From Planctomycetaceae bacterium (GTDB taxonomy: Bacteria > Planctomycetota > Planctomycetia > Planctomycetales > Planctomycetaceae), in assembly GCA_029243145.1 (NCBI GenBank), contig JAQWSQ010000040.1, positions 1 to 50,514 on the forward strand: a DNA stretch of 50,514 bases. The letters run 5' to 3'. This document shows positions 10,261 to 19,253 of this stretch, piece after piece (positions within the stretch are counted from its first letter, which is position 1; the number at the start of each line of letters is the position of its first letter). The translations under genes were made by a program, and so were the position numbers. A model generated the notes under the pieces. The model had not been told where the DNA came from. It ran no database searches and worked only from the letters and a program-made list of their open reading frames with translations.

Positions 10261-11268
10261 ATGAAATCTGTCATTCTTTCTCTGTTACTTGTGATTGCCC
10301 TCATGACCAACATTTCTTTTGCTGCCGAAGGCGTGACTCCTCTGAAAAGTGGCGACCGCGTCGTCTTTCTGGGTGACTCTATTACTCAACAGGGCGCTCG
10401 ACCCGGCGGGTATGTCGAAGTCTTCAAGCAACAGATTGCCGACCAGTTGAAGGGAAAGAATATTGAAGTGATCAACGCAGGAATCGGCGGACACAAAGTT
10501 CCCGACCTTCAGAAACGATTGGAGAGAGATGTCCTCTCAAAATCGCCAACCGTCGTGGTAATTTATATCGGCATCAACGATGTCTGGCATTCAATCCGCA
10601 ACCAAGGGACTTCGATTGATGATTTTGAAGATGGCCTCGTTAATTTAATTGAAAAGATTCGCGAAAAAGAAGCACGCGTGATCCTGGCGACACCCAGTGT
10701 CATCGGAGAAAAGCATGCCGGCGAAAATCCGATGGATGGAATGTTGGCTCAATATGCGGGTGTCAGTCGGAAAGTCGCTTATGAGCAGCATGTGCAGTTA
10801 ATTGATCTTCAAGAAGCCTTTCATCACGAAATTGAAGCTCGTAACAAGCGAAATGCTGAAAAAGGAATTTTGACCACCGACGGCGTTCACCTGAATGCTT
10901 CCGGAAACCAATTTGTCGCCGAACAGATGCTGTCCGCTTTTGGAGTCACCCCGATGAAATCAGGAAAATTACTGCGTCACGTTGTGTTTTTCAAATTCAA
11001 GGAAGAAATCACCGAGGGGCAAGTTCAAGAAATTGTTGACGCGTTTGAGTTGTTGCCGGGCAAGATCGAAACCATCGTCGATTACGAAGCGGGAACCGAT
11101 GTCAGCGTGGAGAACAAAGCGGCCGGCTTCACACACGGCTTTATAGTTTCCTTTGATGACGAAAAGGGACGCGATATTTACCTGCCGCACCCGGCTCATC
11201 AGGAATTTGTCAAACTGGTCGGCCCTCGCCTCGATGACGTGCTGGTCTTCGACTTTTACGCGAAATAA
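10261..11268 (+). CDS. SGNH/GDSL hydrolase fused to a Dabb domain
   Basis: The ATG at 10261 follows an AGAAGG ribosome site and begins a signal peptide (to about residue 21); an earlier in-frame ATG at 10192 overlaps the previous stop and would hide the signal. Of 335 residues, 33-228 form an SGNH hydrolase: Ser40 in FLGDSIT, Gly76 (NAGIGG), Asn106 (GIND), Asp207 and His210 (DGVHLN). Residues about 237-333 form a stress-responsive A/B-barrel (Dabb) domain, opening LRHVVFFKFKE. The hydrolase probably removes acetyl or other ester groups from a carbohydrate. The gene follows the propeller-cytochrome gene by 65 bases and is likely co-transcribed. Confidence 0.88.
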   Translation: MKSVILSLLLVIALMTNISFAAEGVTPLKSGDRVVFLGDSITQQGARPGGYVEVFKQQIADQLKGKNIEVINAGIGGHKVPDLQKRLERDVLSKSPTVVVIYIGINDVWHSIRNQGTSIDDFEDGLVNLIEKIREKEARVILATPSVIGEKHAGENPMDGMLAQYAGVSRKVAYEQHVQLIDLQEAFHHEIEARNKRNAEKGILTTDGVHLNASGNQFVAEQMLSAFGVTPMKSGKLLRHVVFFKFKEEITEGQVQEIVDAFELLPGKIETIVDYEAGTDVSVENKAAGFTHGFIVSFDDEKGRDIYLPHPAHQEFVKLVGPRLDDVLVFDFYAK

Positions 11269-12789
11269 TCACCACGCCTGTTGGCGGACATCCATCAACG
11301 CGGGATATTTTTCGTCCAAATCGCCGACACGTTTTTTCTCGGCCAACAACTCTTTCTTGAGAGAGACAAGGATTGATTCATATTCTGGGGTCTCCGCCAG
11401 ATTCTTCATCTCGTGCGGATCGTTTTCCAGGTCGTATAGTTCCCAGTGAGCGGGAGTTGGCTCATTCACGGCACCGGGAGCATCGAGAGGCAAGCCGTAA
11501 AAGAAGATCAGTTTGTACCGTTGTGTTCGTAACCCATAGTGAGCCGGGTTATCGTGGTGAGCCATGTGCATCCAATAGCGGTAGTAACTTTTGTCTCTCC
11601 AATCCGCGACATCTTCACCTTCCAGCAACGGTTTGAGGGAACGTCCTTGAAACTGTTTGGGCATTTGCTGAACACCGGCAAAGTCCAGCAGTGTGGGGGC
11701 AAAGTCGACATTGTTGACGATCTGTTTCAGTCGAGTCCCCGGCTTGATCGATTTTGGATATCTGGCAAGAAACGGCATGCGAAGTGATTCCTCATACATC
11801 CACCGCTTATCGATGTAGTCGTGTTCTCCTAGCATGAAGCCTTGGTCGGCCGTGTAGACAATCAACGTATTGTCAAGTTTTCCCGTTTCACGAAGATATT
11901 CGATCACCTGCCCGACGCCATCATCAACACCTTTAACGCAACGCAGGAATTTCTTGAGGTAGCGTTGATACGATTCGCGAGTGTATTCCTCATCCGAGAG
12001 TGATTCATCGACAAACATGTGATGTCCCATGTTACGACGTTTATTGCGAGGCGATACGGAGGTTCCAAAAAGCTCTTTTTCGAGAGGGCCATGCGTGCCT
12101 CGGTCCCACAAACTGGCCGGTTCGGGAATTTCGACATCGTTGTACAACCAGTCATATCGCTCCGCGTTTTCAAAATTATCGTGCGGAGCTTTGTAGTGAT
12201 GCATCAGGAAGAATGGTTTTGATTTCGTTTTCCGTTTCTGTAGCCATTCCAAGGACAATTTTGTAATGGCATCCGAGGAATGAATAGAATCGTATCCACC
12301 AAATTGGCGAGTATTATTCGGCCACTCTTGTTTCCCACGAACTCGAAATGTCGGATTGAAATAAGCGCCTTGCCCCGGAAGTACGCAATAATAATCGAAG
12401 GCGGCTGGTTCTTTCTTGAGATGCCATTTGCCGACCATCGCAGTTTCGTAGCCGGCGGCTTTCATCTCAAGGGCGAGAGTCTGCCGTGCCGGCTCAATCG
12501 AGCCATTGAGTGTCGTCACTCCGTTCGTGTGACTGTACTGACCCGTAATAATTGTCGCTCGACTGGGAGTGCAAATGGAGTTCGTACAGAAACAGTTCTC
12601 CAACAGCGCCCCTTCCTTGGCGATTCGATCAAGATTCGGCGTCGGATCGAGCTTCGCCAAGCGACTGCCGTAAGCACCAATCGAATGTGCCGCGTGATCG
12701 TCCGACATAATAAACAAGATATTAGGTTTGTCAGCGGCAGAAGCGAAAGAAGCAATGCAACTACACAGAAAAACGAATGATAATTTCAA
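11269..12789 (-). CDS. Secreted sulfatase (formylglycine type)
   Basis: Type I sulfatase that would hydrolyse sulfate esters outside the cytoplasm. Cys73 in C-T-P-S-R is the residue matured to formylglycine; D30-D31 (MSDD) and the later TADQGFMLGEHD supply metal ligands. I place the start at a TTG (12787-12789), 506 residues, because an AGAGG site precedes it and MKLSFVFLCSCIASFASA is a signal peptide; starting at 12882 would put about 31 unrelated residues before it. A separate sulfatase-maturing enzyme is not in the window. It is last in a five-gene minus-strand run, and its stop codon abuts that of the convergent SGNH gene with no spacer. Confidence 0.9.
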   Translation of the reverse strand: MKLSFVFLCSCIASFASAADKPNILFIMSDDHAAHSIGAYGSRLAKLDPTPNLDRIAKEGALLENCFCTNSICTPSRATIITGQYSHTNGVTTLNGSIEPARQTLALEMKAAGYETAMVGKWHLKKEPAAFDYYCVLPGQGAYFNPTFRVRGKQEWPNNTRQFGGYDSIHSSDAITKLSLEWLQKRKTKSKPFFLMHHYKAPHDNFENAERYDWLYNDVEIPEPASLWDRGTHGPLEKELFGTSVSPRNKRRNMGHHMFVDESLSDEEYTRESYQRYLKKFLRCVKGVDDGVGQVIEYLRETGKLDNTLIVYTADQGFMLGEHDYIDKRWMYEESLRMPFLARYPKSIKPGTRLKQIVNNVDFAPTLLDFAGVQQMPKQFQGRSLKPLLEGEDVADWRDKSYYRYWMHMAHHDNPAHYGLRTQRYKLIFFYGLPLDAPGAVNEPTPAHWELYDLENDPHEMKNLAETPEYESILVSLKKELLAEKKRVGDLDEKYPALMDVRQQAW

Positions 12790-12874
12790 TTGAGGCACCC
12801 TCTGATTTACTAATGAATGGAATGCGTTCCGAGATGTTGGCAGTATCCACAAATCAATGGCTGATCGCAATTGA

Positions 12875-14242
12875 TCAATCACCGATCAGTTTGGGGTCAT
12901 TCAAGTCCAATCGATAGAGAATCTGATTGTAATCATGCCGAGGGGTGGGAATAGCATGGTCGGCAAATGTTGCCGTGTATGTGGCCTCGAAGAGCAGAAT
13001 TGGTGACTTTTCAGCGGTAAATTCGGGATGAAGTCGCGGATTATAAAACGAATAGTTGTTGTGGGTGACCACTTTGACAGCGTCTTTCCAGGACCCAAAG
13101 GGAGAGTCCGCCTCGGCATACCAGAGTTCTCCTAAAATAGAACTGTCGCCACCGAATTGAGTGAACACAGTCACCCACTTTTTTCGGTATTCATTCCAAG
13201 CCATGGATCCGCGATGCGGATTGATTGAATTTTCGCCATCGAGTGTTTTGACTTTTTTTTGCGGTTCGAGAAACGTCCAAGCCTCTGGATTGCTCCAAGC
13301 TTCAAATGTTGCGTGACATTTGAGACGTGGGAATGGATCTCCGAACAGAATCCATGGGTGACCGCGTTCGTCGCTCCAGCGAACGACGTGTCCCTCGGGA
13401 AGAACGGGGGGTGTGGGAGAATCTTCGCTCATTTCCCACAAGACTTTGAATTGCTCCAAGTTTTCGGTCTCTTCATTCCAGACGCAGAGTCCCATTTCGT
13501 AGGGGCTCAGTTGATTGATAATTTTTGTGTAAGTGGCGCAGAGTCTCTGCCGTCCTGTCCGGTCAGGAAGACTAATGAACGCGTTGAGCCAAGTGGGTCC
13601 ACTCCCAGGCATGTCTGCGACGATACGCGGATGATTGTTTTCATCAGTCAAATAGTCGTAGACAAGTTTGAGAGGAGGTTCGAAAGACGTGATCGGTTTT
13701 TGGTCGGTAGTGGCCCCCAACATGTCAAACAATCCCAGAGGGTATCGGGCCAGTTTTGTGTCTCCCCACAACCAATACATCTTCCCGTGGTGAACGGCAT
13801 TTTGGACACTATCACAACCAACAATGCCCTGGTCTTTCCAATCGGTGTCATCACCGAAGCGTTGACTCTCGGCAAACAGCCCTGCCCCCGTGATTCGTCC
13901 GAGTCGTTTTGCTGGTAACTTGCGATTTACTTTGACAATGAGTTCTTTGCCAGCATCGGGAGTGACTCGAACACCGCGAAACCCAAAACCATCCGGTTCG
14001 ACTCCGTATCCATGGCCCTCGATCGAGAACCATGTCAGAGTTCCCATCATTTCAGGGAGATCAAAAGCGATCACGCCAGCATTGTCGGAATAGAACCGTA
14101 TGTTGTTCGTTGTTTTTAATTCAACCAAAGGGACAGGCCAACCGTTTTGTGCATCGATGACCGTAATTTTGCACAGTTCTTCGGCGGATAGCGAAGTGAC
14201 CATAATGCAGAGAAAAACAAAGGACAGCGCAATTTTCCGCAT
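12875..14242 (-). CDS. Secreted protein of unknown function
   Basis: A 455-residue protein with a signal peptide (MRKIALSFVFLCIMVTSLSA). Residues about 25-110 look like a small beta-sandwich (VTVIDAQNGWPVPLVEL-like, as in carboxypeptidase-regulatory domains). The rest, rich in W-G-D, NPR and SMAWNEYRKKW-like segments, suggests a five-bladed propeller of the kind seen in GH43/DUF4185-type proteins, but catalytic residues cannot be assigned. Its leader shares LSFVFLC with the downstream sulfatase leader. It lies 39 bases after the dehydratase gene and 85 before the sulfatase, so all are probably one transcript; a role in handling the sulfatase's substrate is inferred from position. Confidence 0.6.
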   Translation of the reverse strand: MRKIALSFVFLCIMVTSLSAEELCKITVIDAQNGWPVPLVELKTTNNIRFYSDNAGVIAFDLPEMMGTLTWFSIEGHGYGVEPDGFGFRGVRVTPDAGKELIVKVNRKLPAKRLGRITGAGLFAESQRFGDDTDWKDQGIVGCDSVQNAVHHGKMYWLWGDTKLARYPLGLFDMLGATTDQKPITSFEPPLKLVYDYLTDENNHPRIVADMPGSGPTWLNAFISLPDRTGRQRLCATYTKIINQLSPYEMGLCVWNEETENLEQFKVLWEMSEDSPTPPVLPEGHVVRWSDERGHPWILFGDPFPRLKCHATFEAWSNPEAWTFLEPQKKVKTLDGENSINPHRGSMAWNEYRKKWVTVFTQFGGDSSILGELWYAEADSPFGSWKDAVKVVTHNNYSFYNPRLHPEFTAEKSPILLFEATYTATFADHAIPTPRHDYNQILYRLDLNDPKLIGD

Positions 14243-14281
14243 GGATCAGACTTTCGGAGAGAGGAAACAACTTCTAACAAG

Positions 14282-15232
14282 CTACCATGTAAGCTTGTTC
14301 AAATCGATGTTTCCGCCACTGAGAATCACGCCGATCTTCTTGAGATCGTTAGGCAGATCATGATTGAGAATCGCCGCCAATGGCACTGCTCCGCTTGGTT
14401 CTACAACCTGTTTCATGCGTGACCAGAGAAGCTGCATTGCAGATGTGATTTGGTCGTCGTCGACCGTCAGGACATCAGAGAGATGTTGTTTGAGAATCGG
14501 CCAGGTCAGTTCCCCCACCGATGTAAGTAATCCATCTGCGATGGTGTCTGGTATGCCGACGGTTTGCCGTTCCCCTGATTGGAAAGAACGAAATGTATCG
14601 TCGGCTCCTTCGGGTTCGGCTGCGAATATCTTGACATCGGGATTGATGCCATGAGCGGCTAGACAAGTCCCGCTCGCCAGACCTCCACCTCCGACGGGAC
14701 AAATAATCGCATCCAAATCGGGGATCTCTTCTAGGAGTTCCAGTGCAGCCGTTCCCTGACCGGCAATGACGTGAGAATTGTCGAATGGGTGGATGAATGT
14801 CGCTCCGGTTTGCTCCACAATGATACGTGCGGTCTCTTCTCGCGCACTTTGAGTCGGTTCGCAGAATGTAATTTCTGCTCCATAGCCGCGAACACTGTCC
14901 ACTTTCACCCGCGGTGCGGTCTCTGGCATCAGGATATAAGCCGGCATCTGCTGTTGTTTCGCGGCGAGAGCCAATGCCTGTGCATGATTGCCGGAGCTGT
15001 GTGTACAAACGCCGTTCTTTTTCTGGGCGGCAGAAAGGCGAGCCACTGCATGGGAAGCACCGCGATACTTGAACGCGCCCACTTTTTGTAGATGTTCGCA
15101 CTTGAAAAACAACTCGCGGCCCACAAGTGCATTTATCGTCTCGCAGGTCATCACGGGTGTGCGAAAAACTAAAGGTGCAATCATTTTCGCAGCAGACTGG
15201 ATGTCCGCAAACGTGACGGTGTTCTCCGTCAT
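14282..15232 (-). CDS. Threonine/serine dehydratase (PLP, fold type II)
   Basis: A 316-residue cytosolic enzyme that would deaminate threonine or serine to the 2-oxo acid and ammonia. PLP binds Lys55 in GAFKYRGA; SSGNHAQ (79-85) and the PVGGGGLASG phosphate loop are present. The ACT regulatory domain of biosynthetic IlvA is absent, so it is of the short catabolic TdcB or serine-racemase type. Its ATG overlaps the stop of the upstream gene as ATGA, implying translational coupling to the HExxH protein. Why an amino-acid dehydratase sits in a run of secreted hydrolases is unclear. Confidence 0.88.
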   Translation of the reverse strand: MTENTVTFADIQSAAKMIAPLVFRTPVMTCETINALVGRELFFKCEHLQKVGAFKYRGASHAVARLSAAQKKNGVCTHSSGNHAQALALAAKQQQMPAYILMPETAPRVKVDSVRGYGAEITFCEPTQSAREETARIIVEQTGATFIHPFDNSHVIAGQGTAALELLEEIPDLDAIICPVGGGGLASGTCLAAHGINPDVKIFAAEPEGADDTFRSFQSGERQTVGIPDTIADGLLTSVGELTWPILKQHLSDVLTVDDDQITSAMQLLWSRMKQVVEPSGAVPLAAILNHDLPNDLKKIGVILSGGNIDLNKLTW

Positions 15233-16158
15233 TTTGAGTTCTTCGTGGCAGGCACTTTTTTAGTCGGAGCCGGTGGCTTTTCAGTTTGACTCAAATACTC
15301 GTCGTACTTTGCCTGCAATCCTTCTGGCCAAGCAAACGTGGGAGCCCGACTCGCGTCATAACCGACCATGTGGGGAGCCGACTTCCGATCCGCCGGTCGA
15401 ACGTAAGTCCATTCTCGTGGTCCGAAGACCGATTCGATCAGTTTGGCCAATCGAGGATCGTACTCCTTCAATTCCTGCCGGGTGTTGACATGATTATGGT
15501 CGTGATCGTTTTCTCGGTTGTTATTGAACCACGATTGCACACCTTCGGCCCAATACTCGGCAGGATTGCTGGAAGCGTATTTGTCTTTCCAAAGTCCTTC
15601 TTCCATCGCCGTGTCGAAAGTGGATTTTAATTTCGACTGAAACTGGTCGTCGATATTATTCATTCCCATTTGATGAATTACATGAGCAAACTCATGCACG
15701 AGAATATTTTCTTTGTGGTAGGGATCTCCGGGATAATTAAGCAGATTTTCTTCTCCACAACTGACAGCAGGACGAACTTTTGTCGCTCCTAGTCCGCGGG
15801 CTCGGCGATCCCAGAAGATTTTCGGCTTAAGATCACTGTGCTCGGGAATATCCGTCGATAGTTCATCAGGTGCCATGATGGCAAACCGAGTTCCGCTGTT
15901 GATGATGGCTTTGCGAACGTCGTCTCGACCTTCCAACATAATATCGATCAAATAAGCCGCCTCGAGCAGCGCGTAATCCAAAACCTTCTCGGACGAAACA
16001 ATGGGAAATCCCTTGGCCGAGACAGACTTCGTGTAAAACGCATCGTACTTACCCACAGGAGGTGCCGTCACTTTGTATTCGACAGGCTCGGCTCCAAAAC
16101 TCGGACTCCCCAAGAATAAGAATGCTGTGAGTAAGAGGAGATAGTTTGTATGACTCAT
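15229..16158 (-). CDS. Secreted HExxH metalloprotease-like protein
   Basis: The ATG at 16158 starts a signal peptide (MSHTNYLLLLTAFLFLGSPS, then FGA); an upstream start would overlap the preceding gene. Of 309 residues, H155-E-F-A-H159 is a zincin motif and E201 or E205 in AEYWAEGVQSWF is the likely third ligand, as in gluzincins and anthrax-lethal-factor-like peptidases. The C-terminus is Pro/Lys-rich. A zinc peptidase is the best guess; the substrate is unknown. It begins 2 bases after the esterase stop and overlaps the dehydratase start by 4 bases, so the three are tightly coupled. Confidence 0.72.
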   Translation of the reverse strand: MSHTNYLLLLTAFLFLGSPSFGAEPVEYKVTAPPVGKYDAFYTKSVSAKGFPIVSSEKVLDYALLEAAYLIDIMLEGRDDVRKAIINSGTRFAIMAPDELSTDIPEHSDLKPKIFWDRRARGLGATKVRPAVSCGEENLLNYPGDPYHKENILVHEFAHVIHQMGMNNIDDQFQSKLKSTFDTAMEEGLWKDKYASSNPAEYWAEGVQSWFNNNRENDHDHNHVNTRQELKEYDPRLAKLIESVFGPREWTYVRPADRKSAPHMVGYDASRAPTFAWPEGLQAKYDEYLSQTEKPPAPTKKVPATKNSK

Positions 16159-16160
16159 CT

Positions 16161-17060
16161 CTATTTGGCTTCCTTCCAATCGCGCCACAACCAGCGGAGA
16201 GATTCCGGCAGAATGACTCCTCCATGGATTCCGTTGTGTCCCCCTTCTCCACCGACGAACTTGTAATCGTACTTTTGAAATTTGAGCGCCGCATTCATTT
16301 CCAGATTGGCGAGCCACCAGTTGCCGTGCTTGTTGTTCAAATCATTACTGCCATCTTGCAAAAAGACGCGAATCGGCTTGCGTTCCGTTTTGCGAATCCA
16401 CGCCGGATAATCGTGTCCACCCGGTTTCCCTTCTTCAAAGTTGGCCGCAATCGAAGTGAAGCTTCCCACGTGACTGAGAACTTTGTGGAATTGATCCGGT
16501 TTCTCCCAAGCCACCGTGAAGGCACAGATCCCACCCGAAGAAATCCCACAAATCGCTCGGTCTTCGGGGCGATGACTCAGCTTGTACGATGTTTCAATGT
16601 GTGGCAATAATTCATCCAGCAGAAAGCGAGCATACTGATCGCTGAGAGTGTCGTACTCGAAACTCCGATTATTATCCTTCCAGCGACTCTCGGGATACTT
16701 ATCGCCCCGGTGTCCCGGATTGATGAAGATGCCAATCGTGACTGGCATCTCTCCTGCGTGAATCAGATTATCGAACACAATCGGCACGCGAAATTGGGCT
16801 GTTTCATTGACATAAGTATGACCATCCTGAAAAACCATCACGGCAGCCGGAGTTTTGCCGTCATACTGGGCCGGCACGTAAATGTAATATTCTCTTTTTG
16901 TCCCTTCGAAGACTTTGCTTTTCCACTCGTGCATGGTCACTTTCCCCTTGGGGACTTCCTCTTTGCGTTGGGAATCGAGACCAAGTTGATACTTTGAGTC
17001 ATCTGCCTGAATCGAGACGGTACAGGTGAGAAGAATCAGGAAAGTTAAACAGGTGCGCAT
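16161..17060 (-). CDS. Secreted alpha/beta-hydrolase (putative esterase, Fes type)
   Basis: A 299-residue protein with a signal peptide ending near residue 19. The nucleophile elbow is G172-I-S174-S-G176; FQDGH (78-81), QDGSND (235-240) and GGHNG (H275) fit the oxyanion region, acid and catalytic histidine of the enterochelin-esterase/feruloyl-esterase-like family (PF00756). In planctomycetes such proteins are frequent among secreted polysaccharide-side-chain esterases. It is the first gene of the five-gene minus-strand run, so the promoter should lie in 17061-17179, which it shares with the divergent radical SAM gene. Confidence 0.85.
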   Translation of the reverse strand: MRTCLTFLILLTCTVSIQADDSKYQLGLDSQRKEEVPKGKVTMHEWKSKVFEGTKREYYIYVPAQYDGKTPAAVMVFQDGHTYVNETAQFRVPIVFDNLIHAGEMPVTIGIFINPGHRGDKYPESRWKDNNRSFEYDTLSDQYARFLLDELLPHIETSYKLSHRPEDRAICGISSGGICAFTVAWEKPDQFHKVLSHVGSFTSIAANFEEGKPGGHDYPAWIRKTERKPIRVFLQDGSNDLNNKHGNWWLANLEMNAALKFQKYDYKFVGGEGGHNGIHGGVILPESLRWLWRDWKEAK

Positions 17061-17179
17061 CTGAAGAATCCTCGCTGGGGTCGTTCATAAGGGTCATCTG
17101 AAATAAATATCGTACCCTCCACAGAACCGGGAACACAAGTTGCATCGAGGATACTGGCAGAGTTCGCTACAATTGAGCC

Positions 17180-18718
17180 ATGCCCAAAATCGTTCTCACA
17201 ACTATCAATGCTCGCTACCAGCACACGGCGTTCGGAATACGCTATCTGCAAGCCAATTTGGGAGATTTGCGCGCGCAATCGGTGATTCTGGAATTTGGCT
17301 TGAAAGAGTCGGCAACCGAAGTCTTGGATGCGATTTTAGCGGAGTCTCCCCGCATTGTCGGTTTCGGAGTCTACATCTGGAATGTCGAACCATTGACGGG
17401 CATTGTGGCCGCACTGAAAACATTGCGGCCTGAGATTACAATCATTCTCGGCGGACCGGAAGTCAGCTACGAACTGGACGATCTCCCCATTGCCACACAT
17501 GCCGACTACATCATTCAAGGCGAAGCTGATCTCACTTGTCGCAAAGTCTGTGAACAGATTCTCGCGGGTCAAAATCCACCCGAAAAAGTCATCTCGGCCG
17601 AACTCCCGCAACTCGATCAGCTTCAGATGCCGTATGACCTCTATAACGAGGAAGACTTAAAGAACCGCGTACTCTATGTCGAAGCCTCGCGAGGCTGTCC
17701 GTTTACGTGTGAATTCTGCCTGTCTGCGTTGGAGATCCCGGTTCGGCAGTTTGATGTCGAGAAATTCTTGGCAGAGATGCAGTCGCTCTTTGATCGGGGT
17801 GCTCGCTGGTTCAAATTTGTGGACCGCACCTTCAATCTCAACATACGCATCGGCAAACAAATTCTGCAATTCTTTCTCGACCGTTACGAAGCCGGGATGT
17901 TTCTGCATTTCGAAATGATTCCCGACCGATTACCGGACGGCTTACGAGAACTGATTGCTCAGTTCCCGCCCGGAGCACTGCAATTCGAGATTGGGATCCA
18001 AACCTTCAACGATGAAGTCTCCGACTTAATCTCTCGGCAGCAGGATAACGAAAAAGTCGTCGAGAACTTTGCCAACCTCACGTCACAGACCGGGGTCCAC
18101 ATTCACGCTGACTTGATTGTCGGCTTGCCGGGTGAGACGCTGGAATCGTTCGGCCAGGGATTTGATCGACTGCTCACCATGAGTCCGCACGAGATTCAGG
18201 TGGGGATTCTCAAGCGACTCAAAGGGACTCCCATCGTCCGACATGACGACGAATGGGAAATGAAGTACGCCACTGCACCACCTTATGAGATTTTGGAAAC
18301 GAAGCTCGTTTCGTTTCACGACATCCAGCGGATACGCCGCTTTGCGCAGCTCTGGGACCGCACGTCTAACAGTGGCAACTTCGTTGAAACAGTCACATTA
18401 TTATGGGCTGAGTCCTCGCCGTTTGAATCGTTTCTTGCATTCAGTGACTGGGCGGTGGAGCAAGTTGGCAGGTCGCATGCCATATCTCTAAATCGACTGG
18501 TCGAATTGATGTTCCAATACTTGACCATAATCAAACAGGTTGAAGGTCAAACGGTAGCGGAATCAATCTGGCGAGATTTCCACCGTGCAGGTCGTCACGA
18601 TAAACCGAAATTCCTGCGGCAATTCGATTTGCCGACCATCAAAGATCCCTCCGGTCAGAAATCGGAGATTCCCGATCTCCCGGGACGCCAAGCCCGTCAC
18701 GCTTCAAAGTTGATGTGA
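17180..18718 (+). CDS. B12-binding radical SAM protein (DUF4080-like)
   Basis: A 512-residue cytosolic protein. Residues 1-135 form a cobalamin-binding-type Rossmann domain ([18 protein letters not shown]). Cys173, Cys177 and Cys180 (CPFTCEFC) bind the 4Fe-4S cluster of the radical SAM domain; GIQTFND and IVGLPGET are typical strand motifs. The C-terminal 170 residues match the DUF4080 arrangement as I recall it. The canonical DxHxxG B12 motif is not evident, so cobalamin may bind without a histidine ligand or not at all. The reaction is unknown. It is divergent from the esterase run. Confidence 0.85.
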   Translation: MPKIVLTTINARYQHTAFGIRYLQANLGDLRAQSVILEFGLKESATEVLDAILAESPRIVGFGVYIWNVEPLTGIVAALKTLRPEITIILGGPEVSYELDDLPIATHADYIIQGEADLTCRKVCEQILAGQNPPEKVISAELPQLDQLQMPYDLYNEEDLKNRVLYVEASRGCPFTCEFCLSALEIPVRQFDVEKFLAEMQSLFDRGARWFKFVDRTFNLNIRIGKQILQFFLDRYEAGMFLHFEMIPDRLPDGLRELIAQFPPGALQFEIGIQTFNDEVSDLISRQQDNEKVVENFANLTSQTGVHIHADLIVGLPGETLESFGQGFDRLLTMSPHEIQVGILKRLKGTPIVRHDDEWEMKYATAPPYEILETKLVSFHDIQRIRRFAQLWDRTSNSGNFVETVTLLWAESSPFESFLAFSDWAVEQVGRSHAISLNRLVELMFQYLTIIKQVEGQTVAESIWRDFHRAGRHDKPKFLRQFDLPTIKDPSGQKSEIPDLPGRQARHASKLM

Positions 18719-18743
18719 ACATTCGAGAATCGGACGAACAGCC

Positions 18744-19244
18744 TTAGAGCGATTCACGACAATACCACTCGAACAGCACCAAGAACGCGGTCGAAAAAGA
18801 TTCGCGGTCTGTCTCAATTCGATGTTGCAGTTCGTCGAGCGTGACGTATTCTCCGCGCATGATCTCCACCGGGTCGAACGTCGGCTCGTCGTCGGTGACC
18901 AGTCGGTAAAGACCGGTGAACTCGAACGATGTCTCGGGACAGGCAGCAAACTTGTGCAGAAACTCCAACTCTCCTGAAAGACCGATTTCTTCTTGCAGTT
19001 CCCGGTGTGCCGTCTCGGTGTAGTCTTCTCCCGCTGACAGATGACCTGACGCAGACGATGTCCACCTGTTCGGCTGCTCGTCTTTATCAGGAGCACGCAG
19101 ATGAATCAGCATTTCGCCCGTTGTCTTGAAGACGAAAACATGCACGGCACGATGCAGACGCTGTTCCGCATGCACCTGTGATCGAGGCATCTGGCCGATC
19201 ACCTGGTCCTGTTCGTCAACGAGATCAAAGAGTTCTTCAGTCAT
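18744..19244 (-). CDS. NUDIX hydrolase (Idi-like)
   Basis: A 166-residue cytosolic enzyme with a full Nudix box at 67-89: G-x5-E73-x7-R81-E-L-Q-E-E85-I-G-L. The opening (MTEELFDLVDEQDQVIG) and the HRAVHVFVF strand resemble the YfcD/isopentenyl-diphosphate-isomerase-like branch. It would hydrolyse a nucleoside-diphosphate-linked or related compound; substrate unknown. It lies 9 bases upstream of nothing on its own strand except the convergent radical SAM gene end, and follows the large ThuA protein gene by 9 bases on the minus strand, so it may be co-transcribed with it. Confidence 0.9.
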   Translation of the reverse strand: MTEELFDLVDEQDQVIGQMPRSQVHAEQRLHRAVHVFVFKTTGEMLIHLRAPDKDEQPNRWTSSASGHLSAGEDYTETAHRELQEEIGLSGELEFLHKFAACPETSFEFTGLYRLVTDDEPTFDPVEIMRGEYVTLDELQHRIETDRESFSTAFLVLFEWYCRESL

Positions 19245-19253
19245 GAAAATAGT

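Noticed and set aside
13259..13918. 219-codon frame antisense to the secreted unknown protein
   Set aside because: The minus-strand gene has a signal peptide, good spacing in the run and protein-like sequence; the plus frame has none.
17061..17179. B12 riboswitch before the radical SAM gene
   Set aside because: The gap is only about 120 bases and I see no B12-box sequence.
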